Source of the DNA: Tissierella praeacuta DSM 18095
GTDB taxonomy: Bacteria > Bacillota > Clostridia > Tissierellales > Tissierellaceae
Assembly: GCF_900128955.1 (NCBI RefSeq)
Contig: NZ_FQTY01000002.1
Location: forward strand, 1 to 64,000
DNA: 64,000 bases
Reading direction: 5' to 3'
A program made the position numbers and the translations under genes. Numbering within the stretch: position 1 is the stretch's first letter; the number at the start of each line of letters is the position of its first letter. Shown one piece after another: positions 18,750 to 28,050 of the stretch. Below the pieces are notes generated by a model that saw only the letters and a list, made by a program, of their open reading frames with translations, was not told the origin of the DNA and ran no database searches.

Positions 18750-20102
18750 CTAACTAAAAATCTCTATATAAAATGATACCCCTTCTTTTTCATTTATAGC
18801 AAAGATATTGGAATTATGTGATTTTACTACTTTATATGCTATTGCTAGTCCTAGACCGAATTCACCTTTATATCCTTTATTAAATTTATTAAACATTGTC
18901 TTTAAAAGTTTTTCTTCAATAGCTGGTCCATCATTCCATATTTTTAAAATAGTTTTATTATCAACCTTTTTTAAAGAAATAAGAATTTTACTATTTGCAT
19001 ATCTCATTTGATTATCTAATAGATTCTCTATTACAATTTTCCATTGCTCTACATCTCCTACTATAGATATGGGCATAAGGTCTAATGACCAATTTATATC
19101 TGCTCTATGCCAAGAAAATCTATCAACAATATCTTTAATTAAAGAATCAAGTGAGAAATTGATTTTATCAATTTCATGATTAGACAAGTAATCTAATTTA
19201 GTTAAATATAATAAATTTTTAATCTTTTTTTCCAGTCTTTTGGCTTCATCATCTATTGTATCTATAGAATCTTCTAAAGTACCTTTAGGGTATATCCCAT
19301 CTTTAATTGCTTGGGTAAAAGATTGGATTACCATTACTGGAGTTTTTAATTCATGAGATACATGTTGTAGGAAAGATTGTTCTGCTTCATCTTGACGTAT
19401 AAGCTGTTTTCTAAGATATTCAATGGAAAAACCTAGCTTTCCTATTTCATCTTTTCGATTTAATTCTATAGGTTCATTCCATTCATTATTTGCTAATTTT
19501 CCTACTTTTCTTTCTAAATCCACCAATGGTCTAGATAAATATCTTGATAATAATATGGCTGGAATCCAGCTAAATAAAAATACTAATCCCATAAGATTGA
19601 TAAGTTTTTTAAATAATGTTTCAACTAAATCTTCTCTATAAGAATCACTCATATAAGAAACAAGAAAAGCATCACGACCTAATGCTTTACCCTTTGAAAT
19701 AATATAAAATACTTTTCCCCCATCTATATCGCCGCTATATTCTTGACTGACATTTTCTTGAGTAAGAGCCTCTTGTTGAACTTTTTTCAAGAAATCTGTT
19801 GGAAGTTTAGAGCTTATTATAACTTTATTATCATCATATATTATAAAATGTTTTACAGTTCGTATATTTTCCAATACTTGTTCATCTTTACCAAAGAAAT
19901 CTGACCCTATATAGTCTCTGTATATATTACTATCAAATTGATTAAATACTAAATCCTGAGCAGAATGAATAGAAGCATAGATTTCTCTTGTAAAAAAATC
20001 TCTTAAGGTAGAAGGAAGTATGAAGGCTAACAGTATAGAAATAGATAAAGTAATCATAGCGATAACAATCCAAATTTGAACGGCTAATGGATAATTTTTC
20101 AT
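18750..20102 (-). CDS. cssS: Sensor histidine kinase, CssS-like (secretion stress)
   Basis: A 450-residue kinase: membrane helix at about 9-30, an external sensor domain to about 160, a second helix near 165-186, HAMP, H-box HVSHELKTP with the phospho-accepting His at about 250, and a HATPase domain with a GLGLAIAYKV G-box. The length, the overlapping CssR-type regulator and a divergent HtrA protease reproduce the cssRS-htrB locus of Bacillus subtilis, where CssS senses misfolded secreted proteins. Its start overlaps the cssR stop by four bases. Confidence 0.85.
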   Translation of the reverse strand: MKNYPLAVQIWIVIAMITLSISILLAFILPSTLRDFFTREIYASIHSAQDLVFNQFDSNIYRDYIGSDFFGKDEQVLENIRTVKHFIIYDDNKVIISSKLPTDFLKKVQQEALTQENVSQEYSGDIDGGKVFYIISKGKALGRDAFLVSYMSDSYREDLVETLFKKLINLMGLVFLFSWIPAILLSRYLSRPLVDLERKVGKLANNEWNEPIELNRKDEIGKLGFSIEYLRKQLIRQDEAEQSFLQHVSHELKTPVMVIQSFTQAIKDGIYPKGTLEDSIDTIDDEAKRLEKKIKNLLYLTKLDYLSNHEIDKINFSLDSLIKDIVDRFSWHRADINWSLDLMPISIVGDVEQWKIVIENLLDNQMRYANSKILISLKKVDNKTILKIWNDGPAIEEKLLKTMFNKFNKGYKGEFGLGLAIAYKVVKSHNSNIFAINEKEGVSFYIEIFS

Positions 20103-20761
20103 GATTTGTTCACTCTATAACCATAGCCATAGACAGTTTCCACGTCTAAGTCAGGCATTTTCTTTCTAAGCCTTCTAACTAAATCATCTACAACTCTATC
20201 AGAGCCAAAATAGTTATTTCCCCATATATGATCTAAGATTTGTTCTCTAGATAATGCTATATTAGGATTTTTAGCAAAATATATTAAAAGATCATATTCT
20301 TTTGAAGTAAGATCAATTACTTTTTCTTCAAGCTTCACTATTCTACTACTATCATTGATTATATAAGGTGGAAGATTATATATATGAGAGATATTAGTGT
20401 TAAATCTATCAAGAATATTTCTAGCCCGAATTACCAATTCTCTAGGCAGAAAAGGCTTAGGTAAATAATCATCACTACCTAGTTCAAGACCTACAACTCT
20501 ATCAATATCAGCATCTCTTGCAGAAATAAATATAACTGGAATATTGGGGGTAGCTGATTTTATTTCTTTAATTAATTGGTAGCCGTCAATATCTGGAAGC
20601 ATAATATCTAAAATCCATAAATCAGGAGGGCTTGTTATTGCCTTTTCTGCATCTTCACCATTTAAAAATGAAGATACATTCCAACCTTCTTTTTTTAAGT
20701 ATGATGTAAGAATTAAATTTAAATTTTCATCATCTTCTACTAAATATATTTTATAGGACAT
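20099..20761 (-). CDS. cssR: Response regulator, CssR-like (OmpR family)
   Basis: About 220 residues: a receiver domain (YLVEDDENL, phospho-acceptor Asp 52 in WILDIMLPD, conserved Lys in LPKPF) and a winged-helix OmpR/PhoB DNA-binding domain ending in TVYGYGYRVN. The phrases WILDIMLPD, DGY.LIKEIK and PVIFISARDADIDRV closely resemble B. subtilis CssR as remembered. A GTG at 20770 is in frame, but GGGGTGAT six bases before the ATG at 20761 favours the start given, which also matches the known MSY start. Confidence 0.88.
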   Translation of the reverse strand: MSYKIYLVEDDENLNLILTSYLKKEGWNVSSFLNGEDAEKAITSPPDLWILDIMLPDIDGYQLIKEIKSATPNIPVIFISARDADIDRVVGLELGSDDYLPKPFLPRELVIRARNILDRFNTNISHIYNLPPYIINDSSRIVKLEEKVIDLTSKEYDLLIYFAKNPNIALSREQILDHIWGNNYFGSDRVVDDLVRRLRKKMPDLDVETVYGYGYRVNKS

Positions 20762-21070
20762 GTATATCACCCCATTATAGAATTCCTTTTACTAAGAATA
20801 TTATAACAAATATATAAAAGAAAAACTAAATTACACAACAAAAACATAATTCTACCATATTATTTTCATAATATAAGGTTAAAATTAAGAATAAGAAATA
20901 AAGAATAATGGATAATTTAGAAAATAATTAGAAGATTAACCATTAATTATTTTCAATGCCTTATATTTTTAATTTGTTTTTCATATATATTTAAGCTGGG
21001 TAAAGATAGGTTTTAATAATTTTTATAGTCAATTGTAAATTGTCAATTAAATAAAATGGGAGGTAATATT
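20762..21070. other. Divergent regulatory region between cssR and htrB
   Basis: About 309 bases of very AT-rich DNA without a gene. It must hold promoters for both cssRS and htrB. A repeated TCAATT element occurs at about 21029-21048 (GTCAATTGTAAATTGTCAATT read in two halves), 23 bases upstream of the htrB start. No clear -35/-10 pair was recognised. Confidence 0.5.
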
Positions 21071-22270
21071 ATGGATGAAAATAAAGAGTTTAGGACAGAA
21101 GAAAATTATAAAATACCAGAGGATATTTATATTTACAGAAGTTATGAAGAGAAAAATGAGCCCAAGAAGAGATCCTTTAAAGGGAGCTTCATTTCCTATA
21201 TAGCCTTAGCATTAATAGCATCAATTGTGGGAGGATTAACTTCTTCTTATATAGCACCAAATTTATATGGGAAAGTATTACCTAATCCAAAGAACAGTCA
21301 GTATACAGCATCTCCAGTAAATATTACAACTAATGATGATATAAATACAGTATCTGCTGTTGCGAAAAAGGCAATGAGTTCAGTAGTGGGTATAACTTCT
21401 GTAGAGGTACAACAATTTTTCTTTTCTCAGCAGGAAGTAGAAGGAATAGGGTCAGGAGTTATAATAGATAGTAATGGATATATTCTTACAAACTCCCATG
21501 TAGTAGGAGATGGGAATGCTAAGTCTATAAATGTATTATTTGAAAATGGAGATAAAAAAGAAGGTAAAGTATTATGGAATGATAGTATATTAGACCTTGC
21601 TGTAGTTAAAGTAGAGGCTACAGGACTTCCAGTAGCTACTTTAGGAGATTCAGATAAACTGGAGGTTGGAGAGATAGCTGTAGCCATAGGAAATCCATTA
21701 GGGTTGGAATTTCAAGGGTCTGTTACATCAGGTATAATATCTGGACTTAGTAGAACTATCCAAGTGGGACAGAGTAATGTAATAGAAGATTTAATACAAA
21801 CAGACGCATCTATTAATCCAGGTAATAGTGGAGGACCGCTTCTAAATAGTAAAGGAGAAGTAATAGGGATTAATACAGCTAAGATAAAGTCAGCAGAAGG
21901 ATTAGGATTTTCTATACCTATAAACAAAGCAAAGGTAATAGCCGAAGAAGTAGTTAAGAATGGAACATACAAAACTGTGTATATGGGAATAAAAGGAGTT
22001 TCAGTAGAGGAGTATCAATATAGATTAGGAATAAAACTATCAACAGAAAAAGGTGTGATTTTATTAGAAGTAGGGCAAAATACTCCTGCATCTAGAGCAG
22101 GTTTATTAAATGGAGATATAATATTGAAAATAGATGATACAGAAATATCAACTATGAATGAATTGAAAAAGGCTCTTTATAAATATAAACAAGGAGATAA
22201 AGCAACATTAACAGTTATAAGAAATAATACAGAAGAAAAAATTGATATAGAGTTTACAGATTTAAACTAA
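21071..22270 (+). CDS. htrB: HtrA/DegP-like serine protease with PDZ domain
   Basis: About 399 residues. Cytoplasmic N terminus, one membrane helix at about 38-60, then a trypsin-like domain outside the cell with catalytic His 143 (TNSHVV), Asp 175 (ILDLAVV) and Ser 253 (NPGNSGGPL). One C-terminal PDZ domain ends the protein. These surface proteases degrade misfolded secreted proteins. The divergent cssRS pair suggests secretion-stress induction. The ATG at 21056 precedes the GGGAGG ribosome site; the one at 21071 follows it by seven bases. Confidence 0.93.
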   Translation: MDENKEFRTEENYKIPEDIYIYRSYEEKNEPKKRSFKGSFISYIALALIASIVGGLTSSYIAPNLYGKVLPNPKNSQYTASPVNITTNDDINTVSAVAKKAMSSVVGITSVEVQQFFFSQQEVEGIGSGVIIDSNGYILTNSHVVGDGNAKSINVLFENGDKKEGKVLWNDSILDLAVVKVEATGLPVATLGDSDKLEVGEIAVAIGNPLGLEFQGSVTSGIISGLSRTIQVGQSNVIEDLIQTDASINPGNSGGPLLNSKGEVIGINTAKIKSAEGLGFSIPINKAKVIAEEVVKNGTYKTVYMGIKGVSVEEYQYRLGIKLSTEKGVILLEVGQNTPASRAGLLNGDIILKIDDTEISTMNELKKALYKYKQGDKATLTVIRNNTEEKIDIEFTDLN

Positions 22271-22313
22271 AAATAGCCTATGGGTAGTCCCCCTTCCCAT
22301 AGGCTATTTTTTT
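22270..22313 (+). terminator. Terminator after htrB
   Basis: AAAATAGCCTATGGG and CCCATAGGCTATTTT form a perfect 15-bp stem with an 11-base loop and a trailing T-run. Confidence 0.9.
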
Positions 22314-22424
22314 ATTTATGAAAATATTTTCATAAACCACATTAAATAAGAAAAGTTTTTACATTGGTTGATATATATGAGAGTGATAATATTTAGATAA
22401 ACAATAAACTAAGGAGGAATAAAC

Positions 22425-23120
22425 ATGGATTATTTAAAAATTGCAAACAGTTTTCCCATGTGGCTAGCAGCAGGTCTAGCAATATCTTTGGCATTATTTC
22501 AAGCGATTATTTTTGCTAAGAAATCTTATAGTACAGGAAAGGAAATAGGACTTACAGAAGAACAAATGAAAAGTGCAATAAAGAGTAGCTTTATTACATC
22601 TTTAGGACCTTCATTTGTAATTTTAACAGGACTTTTATCATTATTAGTAACAGTAGGAGGACCTATGGCATGGATGAGATTGTCTTTTATAGGTTCAGTA
22701 ATGTTTGAAATGATGGCTGCAGGCTTTGGAACAGAAGCAGTAGGAGTCAAGATGGGAATAGATCCAATGACTAATATAGCCTTTGCAAATGCAGTTTGGA
22801 CCATGATACTTGGATCCCTAGGATGGATAGTATTTTCTACACTAACAGCAGATAAAATGGAAAAAGTTCAAACTAAGTTTTCAAAAGGAGATAAGGGTTT
22901 ACTAAGCATAATATCCATAACAGCTATGTTAGGCTCTTTTGGTTCGTTGGTATCAGGACATTTAATGGCAATGAATAAAAATACTATTGCAGCCTTAGCA
23001 GGTGGTGCAATCATGCTTATATTATCTCCAATAGCAGAAAAAAAGAATATTAAATGGCTTAAAGAATGGGCTTTAACCATAGCGTTGTTTGGTGGAATGA
23101 TAATAGCAGCATTAATATAG
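22425..23120 (+). CDS. DUF5058 family integral membrane protein
   Basis: 231 residues, five or six membrane helices. The sequence (FPMWLAAGLAISLALFQAIIFAKKSY, then LGPSFVILTGLLSLLVTVGGPMAW) matches proteins annotated DUF5058. Function is unknown. It starts a compact operon with a second membrane protein and an M20 amidohydrolase, 26 bases apart or less, with a PucR regulator just downstream. The pair of membrane proteins is therefore a candidate transporter for the hydrolase substrate. AAGGAGG precedes the ATG. Confidence 0.8.
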   Translation: MDYLKIANSFPMWLAAGLAISLALFQAIIFAKKSYSTGKEIGLTEEQMKSAIKSSFITSLGPSFVILTGLLSLLVTVGGPMAWMRLSFIGSVMFEMMAAGFGTEAVGVKMGIDPMTNIAFANAVWTMILGSLGWIVFSTLTADKMEKVQTKFSKGDKGLLSIISITAMLGSFGSLVSGHLMAMNKNTIAALAGGAIMLILSPIAEKKNIKWLKEWALTIALFGGMIIAALI

Positions 23121-23146
23121 ACCTACTTATGGAGGAGGATTTTAAA

Positions 23147-23836
23147 ATGGAGAAAAATAATCAATTCGACGGGATATATTTACCATATATAATTAAATGG
23201 GGCAAAATAACTGGTTGGCTAGGTATGTTATTATCATTTGGACCAGCCTTAGTTCTTGCAGTAGTATATAAATTAGTTCCACCTGTAAGTGCCATAATTA
23301 CAGGGTTTATAGCCATAGCGTCAGCAGTAGGCGTAGTTTGGATAGTAGAACCAATATCATATTTTCCTATAATTGGAGTACCTGGAACATATATGGCTTT
23401 TATAACTGGGAATATTTCTAATCTTAGAATTCCAGCAGCGGCAGTATCACAAAATGTGGCAGGAGTAGAACCAGGTACAAAAGAGGGGACTATAATAGCC
23501 ACATTAGGTATGGCAACATCAGTTATTGTAAATATTGTTATATTAGCTTTAGGAGTATTTGCAGGTGCAGCAATTTTAGGGTCTTTGCCTGAAAATGTAG
23601 TTGCCTCATTTAACTTTTTATTACCAGCATTATTTGGAGCAATATTTGTGCAATTTGCCCTTAAAAAGTTAAAATTAGCACCAATAGCATTGGGAATAGC
23701 ATTAGGATTAACATTTGCTTTAAAGGTTGGAGTATTTAGTTTCTTACCAGGACATCCATCTTATATAGTTACATTAGGTGCTGTATTTGGAACTATGGCT
23801 ATAGGTACAACTTTATATAAGAAAAAACTTCTATAA
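23147..23836 (+). CDS. Uncharacterised membrane protein, probable partner of the DUF5058 protein
   Basis: 229 residues, about six membrane helices, no family recognised with confidence. A polar cytoplasmic start (MEKNNQFDGIYLPY) is followed by hydrophobic segments and a conserved-looking loop (FPIIGVPGTYMAFITGNISNLRIPAAAVSQNVAGVEPGTKEG) that could line a substrate path. GGAGGAGG eight bases before the ATG at 23147 fixes the start; the frame is open further upstream inside the previous gene. Size and position suggest a two-subunit membrane complex with the DUF5058 protein; this is inference. Confidence 0.75.
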   Translation: MEKNNQFDGIYLPYIIKWGKITGWLGMLLSFGPALVLAVVYKLVPPVSAIITGFIAIASAVGVVWIVEPISYFPIIGVPGTYMAFITGNISNLRIPAAAVSQNVAGVEPGTKEGTIIATLGMATSVIVNIVILALGVFAGAAILGSLPENVVASFNFLLPALFGAIFVQFALKKLKLAPIALGIALGLTFALKVGVFSFLPGHPSYIVTLGAVFGTMAIGTTLYKKKLL

Positions 23837-23859
23837 AATAATTATAGGGAGGGTTTAAA

Positions 23860-25233
23860 TTGAATAAATTAGAGGTGTTAAAATATTTAGAGGATATAAG
23901 TGAAGAAGTAAAAGAGGTAAGTTTAAAGGTATGGAACAATCCAGAAACCTCTGGAAATGAAAAAGATTCTTCAAGTTTATTTAGAAAAGTTTTAAAATCT
24001 CATGGATTTGAAATAAAAGAAATAGATGGAATGGAAAATGCCTTTATTGGTGAATATGGCAAAGGCTCACCTGTAATAGCAGTATTAGGAGAATATGATG
24101 CATTGCCAGGATTATCCCAATCATTAGACACAAAGTTTAATCCAGTAGAAATAAATGGTCCAGGTCATGGATGTGGACATAATTTACTAGGAAGTGCGGC
24201 TCTAGGCTCTGTACTTGCAGTTAAAAAATATCTAGAAGAAACAAAGGCAAGTGGAACTGTAAGATTTTATGGTTGTCCAGAAGAAGAAACTCTAATAGGG
24301 AAAGTAAAAATGATTAAAGCAGGTGCCTTTGATGGCTGTGACTTAGCTCTTAGTTGGCATCCTATGAATGCAAATGTAGCAATAGATAAGGCATATTTAG
24401 CTAATAGCTCTATTAAATTTAAATTCCATGGAATATCAGCCCATGCGGCTCAATCTCCAGAGTCAGGAAGATCTGCCTTAGATGCTGTGGAATTAATGAA
24501 TGTAGGTGCAAATTATTTGAGGGAGCATGTTATAGATTCTGCTAGAATTCATTATACTATAACTAATGCAGGAGGGGCACCAAATATTGTACCAAAGGAG
24601 GCTGAATCTTGGTATTTTGTTAGAGCACCCTATAGAAAGGACGTAGAAGAAATTACAGAAAGATTATTTAAGATTGCAAAGGGTGCAGCAATGATGACTG
24701 AAACAACTGTTGAATATGAAATATTAGGTGGATGCTATGAGAAATTGCCAAATAACGTATTATATGATTTAACTCATAAAAATATGGTAGAAATCGGTGT
24801 GCCTTCTTATACAGATGAAGAATTAGAATTTGCAAAAACTATTCAAGAAACTCTAGAATCCAATCTGGTAGAAGCGGAAATCAAAAAATATATAGATAGT
24901 GATGAAAAAATATTTCTTCATCAGGAAGTACTAGATAAGGACAAAGTAGACTCAGTAGTAGTTTCTGGTTCATCTGATAGTGGTGATGTATCTTGGATAA
25001 TGCCTATGAATCTATTCCTTACTGCTACATGGCCATTAGGTGTACCAGCCCATTCATGGCAAGCAACATCATCATCAGGTTCATCAATGGGATTAAAAGG
25101 GATGATTTATGCAGCAGAGATTTTTACAGGAATGATGTATGATTTATTAAATAATCCAAAGCTAGTTGAAGAAGCAAAAAATGAATTTAATAAAAGAACA
25201 GAAAAGAGAAAATATATAAGCCCACTTAAATAA
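23860..25233 (+). CDS. M20 family amidohydrolase (AbgB/peptidase M20D-like)
   Basis: 457 residues. Metal ligands are visible in GEYDALPG, GPGHGCGHN, PEEE and SWHPM, and a dimerisation insert (HGISAHAA) lies in the middle. This pattern is that of M20D amidohydrolases such as the aminobenzoyl-glutamate hydrolase subunit AbgB and N-acyl amino acid hydrolases. It starts with TTG (GGGAGGG upstream), 23 bases after the membrane protein. The substrate is probably an N-acyl amino acid, dipeptide or aryl-amide brought in by the two upstream membrane proteins. Confidence 0.88.
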   Translation: MNKLEVLKYLEDISEEVKEVSLKVWNNPETSGNEKDSSSLFRKVLKSHGFEIKEIDGMENAFIGEYGKGSPVIAVLGEYDALPGLSQSLDTKFNPVEINGPGHGCGHNLLGSAALGSVLAVKKYLEETKASGTVRFYGCPEEETLIGKVKMIKAGAFDGCDLALSWHPMNANVAIDKAYLANSSIKFKFHGISAHAAQSPESGRSALDAVELMNVGANYLREHVIDSARIHYTITNAGGAPNIVPKEAESWYFVRAPYRKDVEEITERLFKIAKGAAMMTETTVEYEILGGCYEKLPNNVLYDLTHKNMVEIGVPSYTDEELEFAKTIQETLESNLVEAEIKKYIDSDEKIFLHQEVLDKDKVDSVVVSGSSDSGDVSWIMPMNLFLTATWPLGVPAHSWQATSSSGSSMGLKGMIYAAEIFTGMMYDLLNNPKLVEEAKNEFNKRTEKRKYISPLK

Positions 25234-25246
25234 GAAAGCTTAATGT

Positions 25247-25318
25247 AAAAGGGGATTATCCATAAGGCTCAATATAATACTTTATTTATATAAAAGCCAA
25301 TGGACCCCTTTTATGTTA
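25247..25318 (+). terminator. Possible terminator after the M20 gene
   Basis: AAAAGGGG followed by CCAT pairs with ATGG followed by CCCCTTTT across a long AT-rich loop. No pure T-run follows, so termination strength is uncertain. Confidence 0.45.
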
Positions 25319-25335
25319 TATTATTTAAAAGATTT

Positions 25336-25344
25336 TGGTATAAT
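25336..25344 (+). promoter_or_regulatory. Extended -10 promoter of the first PucR gene
   Basis: TGGTATAAT fits the extended -10 pattern TGnTATAAT. No good -35 is present 17 bases upstream. The start codon lies 30 bases downstream. Confidence 0.5.
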
Positions 25345-25373
25345 ATTAGCACAATATAAAAGTAGGTGATACT

Positions 25374-26996
25374 GTGGGCTTAACTATAAGAGAAATGCTC
25401 AATGCAGAATTTTTTAAGGATTTTAAATTAATAGCGGGTAACAAGGGGTTAGATAATCAAATACAAGGAATGGCTATATTAGATGCTCCAGATGGATATA
25501 AATGGACAAAGGGTAGAGAATTTGTCATATCATCAGGATATGTATTTCAACAACATCCCAAGTTGTTTGAAGATTATATAAAAACAGATATATTTACAGA
25601 AATATCAGGTATGGGCATTAAATTAGATAGATATTTAAAAACTGTTCCAGAACATATAATATCTATATTCAATGAGCATAATATACCTCTTATAAATATT
25701 CCAATGGAGCCCTCTTGGATGGATATAATGAATCAACTTAATGTTCTTGTAATGAATAAAAATATTAGACAATTTAGAATAGGAAATATTAATCCAAAGA
25801 GTTTTTCTAATTTAAGCTACCAATCAAGAAAGATAAATAAGATATTGTCACAAATGGAAGAAGAAATGAATTTTCCATCAATGCTCTATGATTTATCAAG
25901 TGAAAAAGCTTATTATAGCTCGTCTACATTTATAGAACTTATGGATGATTTTCAGATAGGAGATTTTTGGCATCCAACTATTGAAGTTACAGAAGAAATA
26001 TTATGTGATAATCTTAAGATGATAAGATATAGATTTCATGATGATAAATATGAAAGACCCTATAGCTGGATTACTGTACCTATTACAGTTGGAGATAAGG
26101 TAAAAGCTTATTTTGTAGTGGTTGAAGCTACAGGACTTATTGACTATTTTGATCAGTTTGCTTTAAGAATAGGATTTCTGCTTCTTCAATCATTATATGA
26201 ACAAATATTAGTAGCTCAAAGCATTGGAGATATAGGATTTGAAAAATTTATTACAGAAATTATATCTGGAAGCTTATGGGAGGATGAAATTATATCTAAA
26301 AAAGCCAGTGATTTAGGTTTGGATATAAATTTAAATTATTATTTAATTTTGATGGAACAAGAAAAAAAGGAATCCCATTTAGCTAGTTATAAAGATGAAC
26401 TTAAAGAAGCCATAAATAGTAGTATATCCCATATGGAAGTTAGAATGGCCATGGTAGATGATAATAGTTGTATTTTTTTACTTCCAGCAAATAATAGGAT
26501 TTCAAAAGAAGAAAACTTAGAACAAGTTGAGGAATCAGCTAAGGTTTTTAAAAGGAGAATAGAATCAAAAATTGAAAATATAAAAATGGTTTTTGGTATT
26601 TCAGATAATGAAAGTACAATATATGAAATAAAGAGAAATTATTTAAGATGTCAACAAACTATAAAAATTGGTCAAATACTATATCCAGATGAAGAGTATC
26701 TGAAATATTCTGAACTAGGAGTTTTTGCATGGATGGATATAAAGGAAGATGAAATTAAATTAATGGCAAAAGATATAAATATCTTACTTGATAATCCTGA
26801 GTATAAAGAGCTTGTGGAAACTCTAAGAGTCTATTTAGAATGTAAGATGAATTATAGCCTTGCAGCAAAACAACTTTATGTACACATAAATACAGTAAGA
26901 AAAAGAATAGAAGAAATAAATGAGCTAATAAATTTTGATTTAGATAATCCTATGAATAGATTGAAACTAGAGATTTTGCTAAAATTAATAAAATAA
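25374..26996 (+). CDS. PucR family transcriptional regulator (first copy)
   Basis: 540 residues with an N-terminal PucR domain (about 1-125; IQGMAILDAPDGYKWTKGREFVISSGY), a central GGDEF-like/CdaR region, and the C-terminal PucR helix-turn-helix (LAAKQLYVHINTVRKRIEEI). PucR/CdaR proteins control purine, allantoin, sugar-acid or peptide catabolism genes. GTG start with AGTAGGTGAT upstream. It shares length, order and N-terminal phrases with the regulator at 38631 and probably controls the DUF5058/M20 operon just upstream, the PhnDCE operon downstream, or both. Confidence 0.88.
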   Translation: MGLTIREMLNAEFFKDFKLIAGNKGLDNQIQGMAILDAPDGYKWTKGREFVISSGYVFQQHPKLFEDYIKTDIFTEISGMGIKLDRYLKTVPEHIISIFNEHNIPLINIPMEPSWMDIMNQLNVLVMNKNIRQFRIGNINPKSFSNLSYQSRKINKILSQMEEEMNFPSMLYDLSSEKAYYSSSTFIELMDDFQIGDFWHPTIEVTEEILCDNLKMIRYRFHDDKYERPYSWITVPITVGDKVKAYFVVVEATGLIDYFDQFALRIGFLLLQSLYEQILVAQSIGDIGFEKFITEIISGSLWEDEIISKKASDLGLDINLNYYLILMEQEKKESHLASYKDELKEAINSSISHMEVRMAMVDDNSCIFLLPANNRISKEENLEQVEESAKVFKRRIESKIENIKMVFGISDNESTIYEIKRNYLRCQQTIKIGQILYPDEEYLKYSELGVFAWMDIKEDEIKLMAKDINILLDNPEYKELVETLRVYLECKMNYSLAAKQLYVHINTVRKRIEEINELINFDLDNPMNRLKLEILLKLIK

Positions 26997-27017
26997 GAAA
27001 ACTTTCATTTAAGTATT

Positions 27018-27046
27018 AAAAAAGACAGCTACTAGCTGTCTTTTTT
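27018..27046 (+). terminator. Terminator after the first PucR gene
   Basis: AAAAAAGACAGCT and AGCTGTCTTTTTT flank a 3-base loop, giving a perfect 13-bp stem that ends in a T-run. Confidence 0.9.
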
Positions 27047-27166
27047 AATGAGCAAAAGCATACCCATATAAAGAGTAATGTATCTAAAAAACTTTAAAAG
27101 TGTATTGCAATTAATATAAAAGTGTAGTATTCTGTAATCAATAAATTAAGAGTAGGAGGGAATAAG

Positions 27167-28039
27167 TTGAAAAAGATAATCGTTTTATTATTAGTTTTAA
27201 TTTTAGTGATATCCATTGTGGGTTGCACTCAGAAAAAAGAAGAAGTTATAAAAATGGGTTTTGTTCCTATGAAGGATGGGGATAAATTAATTGAATCAGT
27301 TGAGCCCTTGACAGAAATTTTATCTAAGGAACTTGGAATTAAAGTAGAAGGTTTTACTGCTACTAACTATGTTGGTGTAGTAGAAGGATTAGGTTCGGGG
27401 CAAGTTGACTTTGGATTTATTCCTCCATTTGCTTATGTCTTAGCTAATAAGGAAAGTAAAGCAGATGTCATATTAACAGCATTAAATAAATCAGGAGAAG
27501 CAAAATATCGTTCTCAATTTTTAGTAAGAAAAGATAGTGGGATTAAGAGTTTTTCAGACATAAAAGGTAAGAAGGTAGCCTTTGTAGACCCATCTTCTAC
27601 ATCAGGTTATTTATTTCCAGGGGCACATTTAATTAAAGAGGGAATAAATTTGGAAATGGATATGGAATATATATATGCTGGAGGGCATGATAAAGCTTTA
27701 CAATTACTTTTAAATGGTGATGTAGATGTGGCAACTACCTTTGTAGACTCAAGGGATAGATATAAAGAAGATTTTCCAGAAGCCATGGAAAAAACGGAAG
27801 TCTTAGGATATACAGATTATATTCCAAACATATCTGTGACCGTAAGAGGGGATATGGATAGGGAAATGCAAGAAAATATAAAGAATGCTTTATTAAATGT
27901 AGCAAAATCTGAAGAGGGTGCTAAACTTTTAAAGGAGTTATTTAATATGTATGGATTTGAAGAAGCTACAGATGATGATTATGATATTATAAGGACTACA
28001 GCAGAATATATGAATGTGGATTTAAAAGAAGGTAATTAG
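27167..28039 (+). CDS. phnD: Phosphate/phosphite/phosphonate-type substrate-binding lipoprotein (PhnD)
   Basis: 290 residues. Signal peptide with lipobox IVGC (Cys at about 20), then a PhnD-type binding fold: KMGFVPMKDGDKL, GSGQVDFGFIPPFAYVLA and DIKGKKVAFVDPSSTSGYLFPG. The GKKVAFVDPSSTSG stretch typically contacts the oxyanion. TTG start. It opens an operon with the ATPase and a fused permease. No carbon-phosphorus lyase, phosphonatase or phosphite dehydrogenase gene is nearby, so the ligand may be phosphonate, phosphite, phosphate ester or another small anion. Confidence 0.88.
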   Translation: MKKIIVLLLVLILVISIVGCTQKKEEVIKMGFVPMKDGDKLIESVEPLTEILSKELGIKVEGFTATNYVGVVEGLGSGQVDFGFIPPFAYVLANKESKADVILTALNKSGEAKYRSQFLVRKDSGIKSFSDIKGKKVAFVDPSSTSGYLFPGAHLIKEGINLEMDMEYIYAGGHDKALQLLLNGDVDVATTFVDSRDRYKEDFPEAMEKTEVLGYTDYIPNISVTVRGDMDREMQENIKNALLNVAKSEEGAKLLKELFNMYGFEEATDDDYDIIRTTAEYMNVDLKEGN

Positions 28040-28050
28040 GAGTTGGTCTG

